A DNA stretch of 64,000 nt from Glossina fuscipes (Eukaryota > Arthropoda > Insecta > Diptera > Glossinidae), in assembly GCF_014805625.2 (NCBI RefSeq), contig NW_023998498.1:1270868-1334867 (forward strand), written 5' to 3'. Each line of letters opens with the position of its first letter. Position 1 is the stretch's first letter. A program made the translations under genes and the position numbers. A model generated the notes under the pieces. It searched no databases. It worked only from the letters and a program-made list of their open reading frames with translations, and was not told the origin of the DNA. This document shows positions 51,700-62,303 of the stretch, piece after piece.

Positions 51700-52414
51700 C
51701 CGGATTGCCATGCAATTTGCCGCTCCGATGAGAAATCGAGAATTGGTAAGTTTGCAGTTTTTCGATCCACCTGGGTAATTGTCCTTCTCGTTCTTTAAAG
51801 TTGAGTAACCATCGTAGAGCAGCATGATCTATCCTTAGGTGAAATTGTTACCCATACAGATATTTGCGGAAGTGCTTGACAGATTGCGTTTTTGCCAACA
51901 GTTCTCGTCGCTCGACAGTATTCGGCTCGACAACCCATATCTTACTTAGTCTTAGCTCTTGGGTAGCTGTGGCCCACACTATTGCTTCGGAGTTTGGAGG
52001 AATCTTCTGTTGTTATTGTACTGCAACTTGTAATATTTCGGCTTGTCTGTCGTATCGCACAGTCAACTGCAAAGCCGCATTAGCGTATTGTAACACTTGC
52101 CTTTTCATATTCAGCACGAAGCCGTGTTTTGCCATAAAATCCATCCCCAATATTATCTCGTGCATATCTACCACCAGAAGTTCGTGCTTCATCGAAACAT
52201 CGCTAATCGAAATATTTCTAATAATTTTACCTTTAATAGCAGCTTCCTCACCTGTTGCAGTTCGGAACAACGGGTCGAATTTTTCTTTGACTATTGTACT
52301 GTTGATAATTGAGAGAGAGGTACCAGTGTCCAGCGTGATAATGCAGCTAAAGCCCTGGATCTTCCTATCGATCGTTAGGCTGCTGCTTCTCTTTGCTTGA
52401 GTAATAACGACCAT
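51700..52414 (-). pseudogene. Protease joined to RNase H tail, RT deleted
   Basis: The 52414-52013 frame carries the retroviral-type aspartic protease: IITLDTGTSLSIINSTIV with the active-site DTG, then IILGMDFMAKHG. After a stop at 52013-52015 the same frame reads PPNSEAIVWATATQELRLSK, VVEPNT, then ERRELLAKTQSVKHFRKYLY, a stop, and FHLRIDHAALRWLLNFKERE. The last pieces are the C-terminal half of gypsy RNase H. The whole reverse transcriptase (YVDD-type palm, fingers, thumb) that should lie between them is absent, with the junction at about 51905-51920. RNase H then runs into LHGNPDAMSR and integrase. The deletion kept the frame. Confidence 0.9.
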
Positions 52415-53370
52415 AGGGGTACTAAATTTCTGAGTCAGCCGTTGCCCGGCTGTGTTGACTCTTTTTAGTTTAACGCCTGTTTGTTGGATATCTTGCAGGC
52501 ACCTTCAGTAATAATCCGTGTAGGTGATGCGGAGCGTTTTTTTTTGTGTTTGGATCGGCAGTCCCGTGCAAAATGACAATGTGTTTGGCAGACATAACAC
52601 TTGCGTGTTTTTATACCCGGCACTTGCTTATTTTCGCGCAGGACTTGTCGAAGCGCCGCGCAGACCACATCCAAATTATGGTTCTCGCTGGTAACTTCCG
52701 TGCGTCTCACCTTCATGCTTAACGTCCATAGCACACTACCTGCTTCTTGTGTAAATGCGAAGCCAAGGGTTTCCGTAAACGTCGTTTAAGGTGACGTCCG
52801 CATAGTTTCTTTTAGCTCCGCGTTACGAAGTCCATTAACAAAGGCGTCGATTTTCAATCATTCCAGCACGTCGTTAGGCACACCGATATAAGCGAGATTG
52901 GCCAGGCGTTCGATTTCGGTAGCGTAAATTTGGATTCTTTCGTTCAGCTTCTGGCAGCGCGAAATCAACTCTAGATGGCTTACCTCCTTCACATGTTTGC
53001 TACCATATATCCTTTCCGACGCATCCATAATTTCCGCGAATTCGGTTCTTTTTCCGTCCGGGATTATCTGGGTAATTTCAGCTGCTGCTCCTCTTAAGGA
53101 GATTATTAAGGCGACTGCTTTCTCGTCATCATCCCACCCATTTTTTGTTGCAACAACACCAAATTTTAGCTTGAATGCGTTGAAGTTATTGGTGCAGTTA
53201 ATTAGGGGTGTTTTTACTTTGATAGAGCTGGCGGTTATGTCGTTAGTTTGTAGCTTAGCCACTTCTTTTTTTAAGGCTTTTGTTTCCTTTTTAAAGGCAT
53301 TCTCTTCCTGCGCATTTATTCTGGCATCCAATTGCTCGTGTGTTTCGTCTTCATATGTTCCCAAGATGCG

Positions 53371-53540
53371 TTGATTTTCCTGTATTTTCTCGTCAATTTT
53401 TGATTCTATCTGTTCCGTTTGTTGCTGCATTTGTTGCGTTTGTTGTTGCATTTGTTGCGTTTGTTGTTGCATGTGTTTTTGATTTTCCTGTATTTTCTCG
53501 TCAATTTTTGATTCTATCTGTTCCGTTTGTTGTTGCATTT
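53371..53540. repeat. 108-bp internal duplication in gag
   Basis: TTGATTTTCCTGTATTTTCT... occurs at 53371 and again at 53479, each about 60 bp and separated by TTG-rich Gln codons. It is a 36-codon period, so the duplication keeps frame. Confidence 0.9.
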
Positions 53541-53784
53541 GTTGCTGCGCTTGTTGTTGCATTTGTTGTAAAAACTGCATAATATTTGATATACATGCAC
53601 TATCTTCGCCTTTTCCTTCCCTCTGTTTTGCAGCTGCATTTTCTGTTTCTCCCAAGTTGTCCTGTCCGTCGTTCTCTAGCTGTTCGACCAGTCTTTGTTT
53701 TAATTCAGCTTTGGTACCGGTTGTACGAAGGCTTCTTTTCCCCAGTTCCTCTTTGAACTGATCCACTTTGAGTTTCCACGATCT

Positions 53785-53798
53785 CACTTCTGACACCA
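53785..53798 (-). promoter_or_regulatory. tRNA-Leu-type primer binding site
   Basis: TGGTGTCAGAAGTG on the minus strand, two bases inside the 5' LTR. It is complementary to the 3' end CACTTCTGACA-CCA of a leucine tRNA as known from animal genomes. Identity of the fly tRNA is inferred from that pattern. Confidence 0.75.
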
Positions 53799-53800
53799 AT

Positions 53801-54134
53801 TGTTATGAAATTCGTTTTTCTAAGATACAGTCCGTATCACTGGATCGTAGATATTTTGATCAAGAGAAATACACTTCAAAGTTATTTTATTTACAATTAT
53901 ATTTCTTTAAATGTAGGACTATTTACCATTTATTTTTGGCAATACTTTCGACTGCTTAACTCTAATATTCTTTTTATACTCTTCTGTCTTTCACAAATAT
54001 TCTATTTGTGTACATTTTTCCCATCATATTACTAGCACTTAATTTTATGACTTGATTTTTAATTCGTTAACCTGCTTTTGTTAGTAACCGTTTTCATCGG
54101 CCTGCAGCTGCATGACGCGCCTGCGAAATTTACA
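53801..54134 (-). repeat. 5' LTR (334 bp)
   Basis: On the plus strand it starts TGTTATGAAATTCG and ends GAAATTTACA. Collinear with 50362-50760 but many substitutions apart, so the insertion is old. It has only one GCAGCTGCATGACG unit where the 3' LTR has two. Confidence 0.92.
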
Positions 54135-54350
54135 TTGTAAATTGATAATTGATAGTTCTGAGGTAGATATGTCATTTAAGAAAAAATTATCTGGTTCCTA
54201 ATCAAGTGCACCATGTTTCTAAAGGGTTATTTAACAACCAAAAAATTTAAATCCTTCGTCTATAATCAAAACAAGTCCTAAATTCATAATTGATTACTCT
54301 ATTAAGAGTACAAAAATAATACAGATAACGCTACGGCGTTTAAATATAGT

Positions 54351-54721
54351 TTAAAAGTTTTTTTGATTAAGGTTAACTATAACGCTTTTAATTTCTGTGT
54401 AATTACGTAAAGCTTCTTCGCCATTATTCTCTAAAGGCAATCCAATTTCTAGAGAGAAGTGTACCCTTATTCCAGAAAATTCGATCGTGCTGTACAAAAA
54501 CTGATGAGTGGAAATACATGAATTGCTTGGAGGTTTATACACATCCACTTAGGGAAAAAGATTAATAATAGTTTCAAATTCCAAAACTAAGAAAATTTTC
54601 AAGTTTTAATGGATAAAATGTGAATAATGGGAACTTACTTTCAGCGAATTTGTGCCATCCATTGACAGACAGTTTGTTGAGTTTAAGGATTTTGTAGTGG
54701 CTTCGAGTGTTTCGTTGTCAT
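54351..54721 (-). pseudogene. Unidentified spliced coding relic
   Basis: On the minus strand an ATG at 54721 opens MTTKHSKPLQNP. A frameshift then gives LNKLSVNGWHKFAE up to AAA|GTAAGT near 54638. An intron of about 90 bp ends TTTCCCTAAG, and the joined frame (MDVYKPPSNSCISTHQF, LYSTIEFSGIRVHFSLEIGL, PLENNGEEALRNYTEIKSV) is open to the stop at 54351. Protein-like composition, a good donor and acceptor, and phase agreement support real ancestry. I do not recognise the family. Its start lies next to the SAMTOR-like relic on the other strand, so the two may have been copied together as a head-to-head pair. Confidence 0.42.
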
Positions 54722-54737
54722 TTATAAAACTTTCTAG

Positions 54738-55306
<569 letters not shown>

Positions 55307-55309
55307 CTT

Positions 55310-57892
55310 TCAGTTTAAAAATACCACAGGATAATAAATCTAAGACACTTGCTGTTCCATCCCGAAAAAAACCGAAAAGTGCATACTCTCCAGAAGTGGT
55401 ACTCTCCAGAAAAATGGAAGACTGTCGCGTGGATTTGTAAATTGATGAAGGCGTTATGGATATACCTCAATTATTTATTTCAATTTAATATGAAGGTCGG
55501 ACACCATAGAAACACTTAAAAACCAATACGCTGGAGCAAATGCATTATCTTCTAAACTTGACTGAGACGGTATTGCATGAGGTGCTAAGAGGCAGCAACA
55601 CTAATAAAGCAGCAATAAAAATGTCTTCACTTTTTTAACAAATTCTAAAAGTGAAACATAGGAAGTAATAAATTATTTTATAAGAAAATTGAATTTTGGA
55701 ATTTTTGATTAATTTTGGGCAATTGAGTTTGCGATAGCTTCTGCTTTATTAAATCAATTCAAGATATTACGTTAATCAAGTCATATATAAAATCAATTTT
55801 TTAATGTTGAAAATAGAAGCAAGCGTATAAAAAAAATAGAAAAAAGTAATCTCAGAGGTAAGCAAATTACATAGCAAAACATATGTGTAAAATACGAATA
55901 TTAAAAAACTAAGAGAACTAATATTAAACGATTTTATTTTACTACTGCTTTTTACAATATTCTCAGAATTAAGGAAAAGACCAATATTTTTCTTTTTTTC
56001 AATTAATTTTTTATCATTTTTGGGAACAAAAACTGAACTTCAAAGAGTAACATGTGCGCTTATTATCTTTGCATTAAATTTGTATACGGGTCACGCAATG
56101 ATTCATATCCTTTTTCTTTCTCTTTCCATCTTTCAGTTATGTTTAGCAAGCGTGCAAAATATTATATATATAACCTTTCCCTCGTTCAGCAGAACGGGAA
56201 GCGCCGAGAGAGCTGGGATACAAATGACGGCGGGGCGGCTTTATAAAATGCTACGGCAATTGGAAATGCCCCTAGGAATTTTAATTTGTATTTGTAAGTG
56301 GTCGAGCTTATCTTCCTAGTGAGTTCTTCTCAAGGTGTGAATGATCGCATAAAATCAAGTTACTCCTACTCTTACGACAAAGCTCACAGAGAGCCGGGAA
56401 TGAGTATTTCTTAATAATATATCGCGAAACCAGTTTGAACTCTTTCCTTTCATTACGGACGCTGTCAGATATGAATTTCGTTTTTTGATCAATGTCAATC
56501 ATTTCGGGCACTGAGGCTGAGTGGCTGAGGCTGCCGAATATTTGCCATAATCGAAATACGATCAAGAGAAAATCACTTACGAGAATGTCCCTTGATCGCG
56601 AATACGAACAGGTAGTTGCTGTACTAGTAGCCGGCGTAATGGCTATAGATATAAAATTTTAATTGTCCGATGTATGATGTTAATGATTCAAACATACGTG
56701 TAGAAATCCCACGAAACTACTATTTCGAACGTAGTTGTAAATTGCGAAGTACACCTTGTTCTCTTTCGTTCTCATTTTGTTTTACCTTAAACTTAATTTA
56801 AAACGAGTTAGAAAGAAAATAATTTTCGCGATTTTCGACAATCCATAAATTTCATGGATGAATTTTTCTGATGATTTTTTTTATTTGTTTTTAAGATTTT
56901 TTCATTCTCACTCACAAACATGCATGAAATCCATATTATGCAAAGTTATACATTTCATAACTCAGTAAGATTATGTCCATTAAAGGTGTCCGCAAAGTAA
57001 AGAGGTACTGTACTATTTACGCAATTAGCTTCGTTTTACAAAATATAATTTTTTATAATTTGTTGTTCAGCAAATCAACAAACGAAGCTTCACTGTGATG
57101 TGCAGAGAAAAGGCCCAACGTGAACACGATGTTCTTTGTTTTGCGCCTCAATAAAATATAGATATCTTTTTTGTTTAGTTTATTATTTCTTACATTTCTT
57201 AATTAAATTTTCTTTAAATTAATCTCGTGTCAATTTTTGTGTGTTACTGTCTAAAGTTTATTATTTTTACAGTATATTTAAAGATTTAAAATGTGTAAGC
57301 ACAAAATAAATTCTTAAGTGAACTCTAATAAGACCTTTGTAGTATCGTTAATTGTACTTTTCAGTTGTCTTTTTTAGGTCGGGAGCTAATCTATTAATTT
57401 TTCCGTATAGCCAATATGTTTCCTTACACGAATTTTTTGGGAACGTGTCTATCGTGTAAAAAGAGGATTAGGTATATTTTGTTATTTGCGGGTGCACCTG
57501 ATCGCTAGTAATTTTCCTTTTTTTCACTTGAATTCGCGAAACATTCCGTTTTTTAATTTTATTAAATTAATGTTGTTTGATTATTGCGCACTTTTGTGCA
57601 CTTTTTCAAAACTTTTGAGAAGAAAATCATATATAAATGAATTCTCCTGCCAAACCGTGCAGTAATTCTTCTTGGAACTATATAAAATATCTTAAGCAAT
57701 CCATATGTGTACATTTGCACTATGAAACTCTCTTTGTCAAATTTCGTTAAAATCTCAATTGAAATGAAAAGGTGAGAAGCGCTCCATTTACTTTTGTTTG
57801 AATTCTACGGCTTGAGAATGGATGCGCTTGAAAAATCCATGAGAAATAAGCGTTCAACGGTTAAAAAGCTTAGAAAGATTATAAAAAAGAAG
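55310..57892. other. Noncoding stretch, possible SAMTOR 3' traces
   Basis: 55304-55440 has an open frame ([29 protein letters not shown]) that could be a shifted C-terminal piece of the SAMTOR-like relic; low support. The minus frame 56308-56565 (RNERKEFKLVSRYIIKKYS) looks protein-like but is unassigned. The rest is AT-rich with no motif. Confidence 0.35.
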
Positions 57893-58966
57893 TAAGAACA
57901 TTATAGCGGGGCAACGCCGTCCATTACTTACCCTCCACCACTTCGCCTAGTACAGTTATTTTCTTCTTTTTGATATAATGCCCTAAAAGTATATATTATT
58001 TTCGTGCAAAGCCACAATTTTTATAAAAACTCGCATACAGGAAGATTAGATTTTCTCTTATATATATAAGAGCTGGCTTTTCCTGCTAACGCTTATATAT
58101 GTTAGAGGTCAAAAAAATATACCTATGTGATCCAAATTCTCTGCCGTTCATTCTTTCGCTCAATTGCTACTATGAATTAATTTTCATCTAAAATATTAAA
58201 AATTAAGCCTCTTTCCGAAAGGCTTACTGCTCATAAGAAATCTTATATGGGGTGGGACCAACAAGTAAACCCATCGTGTTCAAATTAGGTCCACCTCATT
58301 TTTTTACATTAAATTACTATGATGAACAAAATTTCATAGCAAAGAAATTAACAATTACGGCTTTTTGACATATAAGCATTACGTATCTAAAAAATATACC
58401 TACATTGTCTAAATTCTTTAAGGCTGATTTGTTTGTCAATTTGCTATCATGAGACAATTTTTTCTATGAAATGTTAAAAATTAGACTTGTTTCCACATAA
58501 AGATTCAATATTAGTGGGATTGGTTACATGAGAGGGTTTTCAAAAAAATGCTCCAGCTGGTTCAAAGTTTTCACACCAAATTAAAATGTCGAAATACTAT
58601 AGCTTAGCTAATTTTGAAAGTTGAAAATTTTTATCTCAACGATTTTTCGGAATAGGGCGTTATATGGGGGAGTGACCGCTAATGCGGACCGATCCGAACA
58701 ATTTTCAACAACGTTCGTCCTTAGGGCAAAGAACGACACTACAATAAATTTCATCGAAATACCTCAAAAACTACGATCTGTAGCTTGAATAGAAATTTAA
58801 ATCAGACGGGCAGACAGGCTTAGATCGATATAAAAAATGATCCTGAAATGATTATGAATCGGTCGGCATCATAAAACGTCTATCGCAAGTCATTCTGCGT
58901 GTAACATCCGTCGACACATACTTAATATTCTCTGTACCACAAGTGTTGTAGAATACAAAAAGTAAA
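57893..58966 (+). repeat. Dispersed repeat, longest copy
   Basis: Begins AGTAAGAACATTATAGCGGG, continues with a CACCACTTCGCCTAGTACAG block, and ends with CAGACGGGCAGACAGGCTTA, GATCGATATAAAAAATGATC, TGAATCGGTCGGCA, ATCCGTCGACACATACTTAA and TGTACCACAAGTGTTGTAGA. The same start and end landmarks recur at 16447-17056, 26930-27175, 31195-31345 and, in reverse, at 11090 and 12235. It has no coding capacity. Ends lack an obvious inverted repeat or target duplication by eye, so the class is undetermined. Confidence 0.65.
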
Positions 58967-59129
58967 GGGCTTCACAATCTTTGGAACTGGAAAAGTTAGA
59001 ATGGCGAGTATTCATAATTTTCTTACTTCTATTTAGAACGTTATCATCGATATTCGAATTCCTTATTTTCTGTTCTGAACTGTTTCGTCTTCCATAATTT
59101 TTATTCTTATATTGGTTTTCTTTTTTTAG

Positions 59130-59812
59130 ATTACCGACGGATCGTAAATTGCAGCAACATTTAAAAAATGATCATGGTCCATAAAAACTATTTATAAGTG
59201 TGGTAAAATTTTTAAAAATAGTTACAATTTAAAAAAACATAATGTCACGGAGCATACTGAAAGGAAATTAACGCCGGAACGGCAACAATGCAAGCTTTGT
59301 GGTACATGGTATCGTCATTTGGCTGGTTTGAAAACGCACATGAAAAACATCCATGAGAATACAAACGATGAACATCGTTGTCATATATGCAGTAAAGTAT
59401 CAACTACCGAGAGAGCTCTAAAGCGTCATATATACTTGAATCATAAGTGTGTCCGCAAATTCAAATGTAGCATGTGTTTGAAAGCTTTTAAGCGTGGCCA
59501 AGATTTAAGGGTTAGTTTTACTTTCAACTTAATTTTTTTGTCTTTTTCTATAAGAGTTGTCTTCATTTATAAGAACACATTTCACTACATACGGGTGAGG
59601 CGTTGTACACTTGCCCTAATTGTCCAATGACTTTTGCGTCCAGTGCCAATTTGTATAAACATCGGCAACGTTTGCACAAAATGGAATATGAAGCAGATCG
59701 TCAACAAGCCATTCCTCCGCATATCATAAAACAAACAAAGACTAGTACAAGCAAAGTTCGCTCTTTTGGTGTATCTAATGCTCTTGCAAATCCGCAGATA
59801 GTAATAAATTAG
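59130..59812 (+). pseudogene. C2H2 zinc-finger gene relic, five fingers
   Basis: A TTTTTTTAG acceptor at 59121-59129 precedes TDRKLQQHLKNDHGP, then a stop and frameshift. Next comes a first finger lacking its first Cys (YKCGKIFKNSYNLKKHNVTE), then intact fingers CKLCGTWYRHLAGLKTHMKN, CHICSKVSTTERALKRHIYL and CSMCLKAFKRGQDLR. A GTTAGT...ATAAG segment (59511-59570) looks like an intron. It leads to HISLHTGEALYTCPNCPMTF and SSANLYKHRQRLHK, the last finger, and a stop at 59812. The splice junction is off by one base for the frame, so a canonical transcript would not encode finger 5. Such multi-finger proteins are usually DNA-binding transcription factors. The paralogue cannot be named. Damage at both ends favours a pseudogene. 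Confidence 0.72.
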
Positions 59813-59897
59813 TTTTTACTATGACACTAGATTGAAAAGTTATAGTATACAATAAATCCGGTGCGACTAAAACGAAATTTCAAATTATATATTGTAG

Positions 59898-60150
59898 GCG
59901 TAAAAGGGAATTACTGAAAGATAAAGCGGGCGGTAAATACGAACGTACAAGTTCAGCACCTATGCCAAATTTCTTTAAACTAAGTTTCTCGACTTCTCCT
60001 TCTTCGCCCACACAACATAATAACAGAAACTTAAAGTCAGGGGGCGGCGAAGGCAAGAAGTTACTTGGATCTGCCTTGCTACATCGTATTATGTTCGGCC
60101 ATCATCATGATGACAGTAATAAATTTGAAACCCTTAATTTAATTGTATGA
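59898..60150 (+). pseudogene. Terminal-exon-like segment, family unknown
   Basis: Follows an ATATTGTAG acceptor at 59889-59897 and is open to a TGA at 60148-60150. It encodes RKRELLKDKAGGKYERTSSA, a Ser/Pro-rich middle (FSTSPSSPTQHNN), GGGEGKKLLGSALLHRIMFG and a HHHDDSNK end. Composition is clearly protein-like. It may be the last exon of an unrelated gene or of the zinc-finger gene before it, but that frame already ends at 59812. An AATAAA occurs at 60187-60192. Family not recognised. Confidence 0.4.
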
Positions 60151-60154
60151 AAAA

Positions 60155-61160
60155 ACAGTAACTTGTTTACATATAATTTTTGCTTAAATAAAATTGAAAT
60201 AGCAAGATTTTGCTTGTATAATAAAAAAACGAGTATAATCTCTTTTTTTTGCCATTTTTACCAAAAGATTTCAGATTAGTTCATGCTTTGTAGCACGCAT
60301 TAAAATATTGTATACCATTTATTTATTGAAATGCTTTTGGGCATATGTGCCCTTAGCCTGTCGTATTCGGGGTCTTGTATTGAAGGCACGATAAAACTGT
60401 ACGACCGATTCCGATTTACCTATAAATGTGAGAATAAGCATGAGCGTATATGTTTTTTTACTTTTTTCAACAATGCCTCTAGAGAAAATAGTGCATATGT
60501 TCGCAGTATTTTGAACATTTTGTTTACGTTTCCTGACTAGTTTTATTCAATTTTTAGAGACCTGGCGTTCGATTTTTTGAGACCGTGCGGTCTCTAGGAC
60601 CTCTGAAAATAGATAGAAATAAAACTAAAGATAGAGGGAAAGCTGTTTAAATTTATAATATGTAGAATTAAGTGTATTACCATTCATTCATTTATGTCGT
60701 AGCTGTGTAAAAGATATTCATAAAAATCTTGAAAAACATGTAAACAAATTGTTTTGCTGATCCTGCCATTTGCAAACGTATAACATTAAATATCCTCGGT
60801 TTTGTAAAACTCACGCGTCGTACAGATTATTGGAAATCAAGAAATAATGGCCAGCGTACTACAAGAAAAAAAAAAAATTTTTTTTATATTAAGTTTAAAG
60901 TAAATTAAATAGATAGGATTAAATTAATAGAAAATAAATGAAAGTATATAAAAAATATATGTACAAAAACTTGAACACACTCCGCTGGACATTCAATCGA
61001 CGTCTACAACCAGCTCGGCCACCTCTACCATCACCACCACAACTACCTCCAGCAAAAAAAAAAAATCTCTTCTCCGCAAATGGTACAATCTAAACCCATA
61101 CCTAACCATACAGATTAAACATACTATTCCACATTCACTCGTCATGACGCATGTTAACTA
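60155..61160. other. Noncoding stretch, nothing recognised
   Basis: AT-rich with A/T runs near 60868-60882. The segment 60975-61130 has a Thr/Ser-rich open frame (STSTTSSATSTITTTT) that could be low-complexity coding or noise. 60541-60575 resembles 42965-43005 (TGGCGTTCGATT after TACAATTTTTATA). Confidence 0.35.
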
Positions 61161-61397
61161 TTATACTGAGGTCTCTTCATAGTGCCCAAGGTATAACTTT
61201 GACTCAAAAGTACTGTTAACCGTATAATACGGTTTGCTGAAACGACAATTTTCAAGGTCGAATAGAAATCCTTTTATATTAATACCACGTATTTCCAACT
61301 CATCAGTTGAACGATCTTTTACTTTAGGCAATAGATTCTCCCGTGGCATGCCATATAACTCCATTGCACGTTTTGCTTGGCAATTATATTGAGTCAT
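61161..61397 (-). CDS. 78-codon protein-like ORF, unidentified
   Basis: The minus-strand ATG at 61397 is followed by TQYNCQAKRAMELYGMPREN, LLPKVKDRSTDELEIRGINI and KGFLFDLENCRFSKPYYTVN, with a stop at 61161. The composition is balanced, with few Asn/Lys/Ile runs, unlike chance frames in this AT-rich DNA. There are no stops or shifts. I do not recognise a family, a signal peptide or a membrane segment. It could be a small gene, an exon of a larger gene or another relic. Confidence that it is functional is low. Confidence 0.38.
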   Translation of the reverse strand: MTQYNCQAKRAMELYGMPRENLLPKVKDRSTDELEIRGINIKGFLFDLENCRFSKPYYTVNSTFESKLYLGHYEETSV

Positions 61398-61502
61398 TGT
61401 TTTGTTTCAATGGGTCACAAACGCTTGACAGGAAAATATTGAGAAAGGTAGTCTCCATTTGTTTCCAGTTGAGATTAATTGAAGGAGTGAGCCTGTATTT
61501 GT

Positions 61503-61796
61503 TTGATGATAAGTGTTTTGGTTGTAGTTGTTCTGCAGAAGGGTGGTACGAAAGAAATATACGAAAAACATATTAATTCAAAACGAGGTATGAGAGAAAT
61601 ATACGAAAAACATATGAATTCAAAAGGAGGTAGGAAAGAAACTAACGAAATTGTTTACAATTCAAGAGGAGGTAGGAAAGAAACATACGAAATTGTTTAC
61701 AATTCAAAAGGAGGTGAGAAAGAAACATATGAAGAACATATGAATTCAAAAGGAGGTAGGAAAGAAACATACGAAAAACATATGAAAATATGTTAG
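61503..61796 (+). CDS. ORF built from six 42-bp tandem repeats
   Basis: The frame from the ATG at 61503 (a second ATG follows at 61506) enters a minisatellite at 61539. There are six units of 14 codons (61539, 61581, 61623, 61665, 61707, 61749) following K/R-G-G-x-K-E-x-Y/N-E-x-x-x-N-S. Units alternate between EKHMNS-type and EIVYNS-type ends. A TAG at 61794 closes it. All units keep frame despite nucleotide differences between them. Either the array is young or the frame is constrained. No ortholog recognised. The product would be a small, highly charged repetitive protein. A noncoding minisatellite is the alternative. Confidence 0.45.
   Translation: MMISVLVVVVLQKGGTKEIYEKHINSKRGMREIYEKHMNSKGGRKETNEIVYNSRGGRKETYEIVYNSKGGEKETYEEHMNSKGGRKETYEKHMKIC
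61539..61787 (+). repeat. 42-bp minisatellite, six units
   Basis: Consensus about AAAGGAGGTAGGAAAGAAAC followed by ATACGAAA and a variable 14-bp end (AACATATGAATTCA or TTGTTTACAATTCA). The last unit is truncated by 3 bp. Confidence 0.95.
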
Positions 61797-61799
61797 GTT

Positions 61800-62303
61800 A
61801 TGCTCTAGTAGGTAGTGTTCATTCAAATAAAAACGTCCCCGACTTTCGTGGGTGCATAATTGACACTTGTATACAATAATTCATTGATTCATATTAAACA
61901 ATGCTCTTTAATTTTTTGAGCGAGCTTACCTGAATCAACTAAATAAACAATAAGGCGAAACGATCTTTTTATTGCATACATAGATGTCATCTATCTGCCT
62001 ATCTGTTTTGGCTGTTTCGTGGGCATGTATTGGATGATTTTCAAAGGGATGGTGAATAAATTGCTACTTGCTAGAAGTTTTAAAGAAGCATAAATCGCAA
62101 GATAAACGTAGCTACGTAGACTGATTGATTCCTCTATTAAAATAAAAATATATACACTAACTTTTTTTTATTTTTTTTTGTATGTTGAACAGAGATGGAC
62201 TAAGCCAATATTTGATATACGTTAATCTGCCATCTTTTAAGTTGTTTTTAAATAACACAGCTCAAATCAGCTGTTTATTGAAAAAACCTGCACTCATATA
62301 AAT
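61800..62303. other. Noncoding stretch beside the gypsy fragment
   Basis: No LTR or coding motif of the adjacent element is visible here, so its 3' end seems to be lost. Includes a T-rich run at 62162-62180. Confidence 0.4.

Larger units (their letters stand above)
52465..53799 (-). pseudogene. Gag: SAP-like start, Gln-rich coil, zinc knuckle
   Basis: Minus strand from 53799. It begins VSEVRSWKLKVDQFKEEL and TTGTKAELKQRLVEQL, a SAP-type helix-extended-helix fold seen in several arthropod gypsy Gags. A long Gln/Met-rich stretch follows with two copies of TEQIESKIDEKIQENQ 108 bp apart, probably a coiled coil. The capsid-like region has FNAFKLKFGVVATKNGW and ERIYGSKHVKEVSHLEL. The frame stops at 52858. 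In another frame, 52465-52734 gives the zinc knuckle CYVCQTHCHFARDC (CX2CX4HX4C), which binds RNA. No ATG lies upstream in frame, because TAA sits at the LTR border; the real start codon is lost or non-AUG. Gag packages the element RNA. Confidence 0.85.
50362..54134 (-). mobile_element. Ty3/gypsy LTR retrotransposon, RT-deleted
   Basis: A minus-strand element with a 5' LTR at 53801-54134 and a 3' LTR at 50362-50760. The order read on the minus strand is LTR, primer site, Gag with zinc knuckle, protease, RNase H remnant, integrase, purine-rich tract, LTR. Protease-RNase H-integrase order is that of Ty3/gypsy. LTRs have TG...CA ends. Total length is 3773 bp instead of a likely 5 kb or more, because reverse transcriptase and most of RNase H are gone. 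The flanks (ATAC left, TTGT right) do not match, so no target duplication is visible. Several stops and frameshifts make it non-autonomous. Confidence 0.93.

Noticed and set aside
51864..52400. 178-codon plus-strand frame rich in Cys, Ser and Thr
   Set aside because: It is antisense to the protease-RNase H region, which has clear motifs on the minus strand.
52997..53582. Plus-strand open frames with hydrophobic Val/Phe repeats
   Set aside because: They are the antisense shadow of the Gln-rich Gag coding region on the minus strand.
53805..54035. Plus-strand frames in the LTRs (also 50267-50611 and, in reverse, 44845-45051)
   Set aside because: They recur only because the LTR sequence recurs; there is no coding role and the ends do not coincide.
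50362..54134. Envelope gene making the gypsy element an errantivirus
   Set aside because: Between integrase and the 3' LTR (50780-50944) there are only about 165 bp, so there is no room for and no trace of an env gene.
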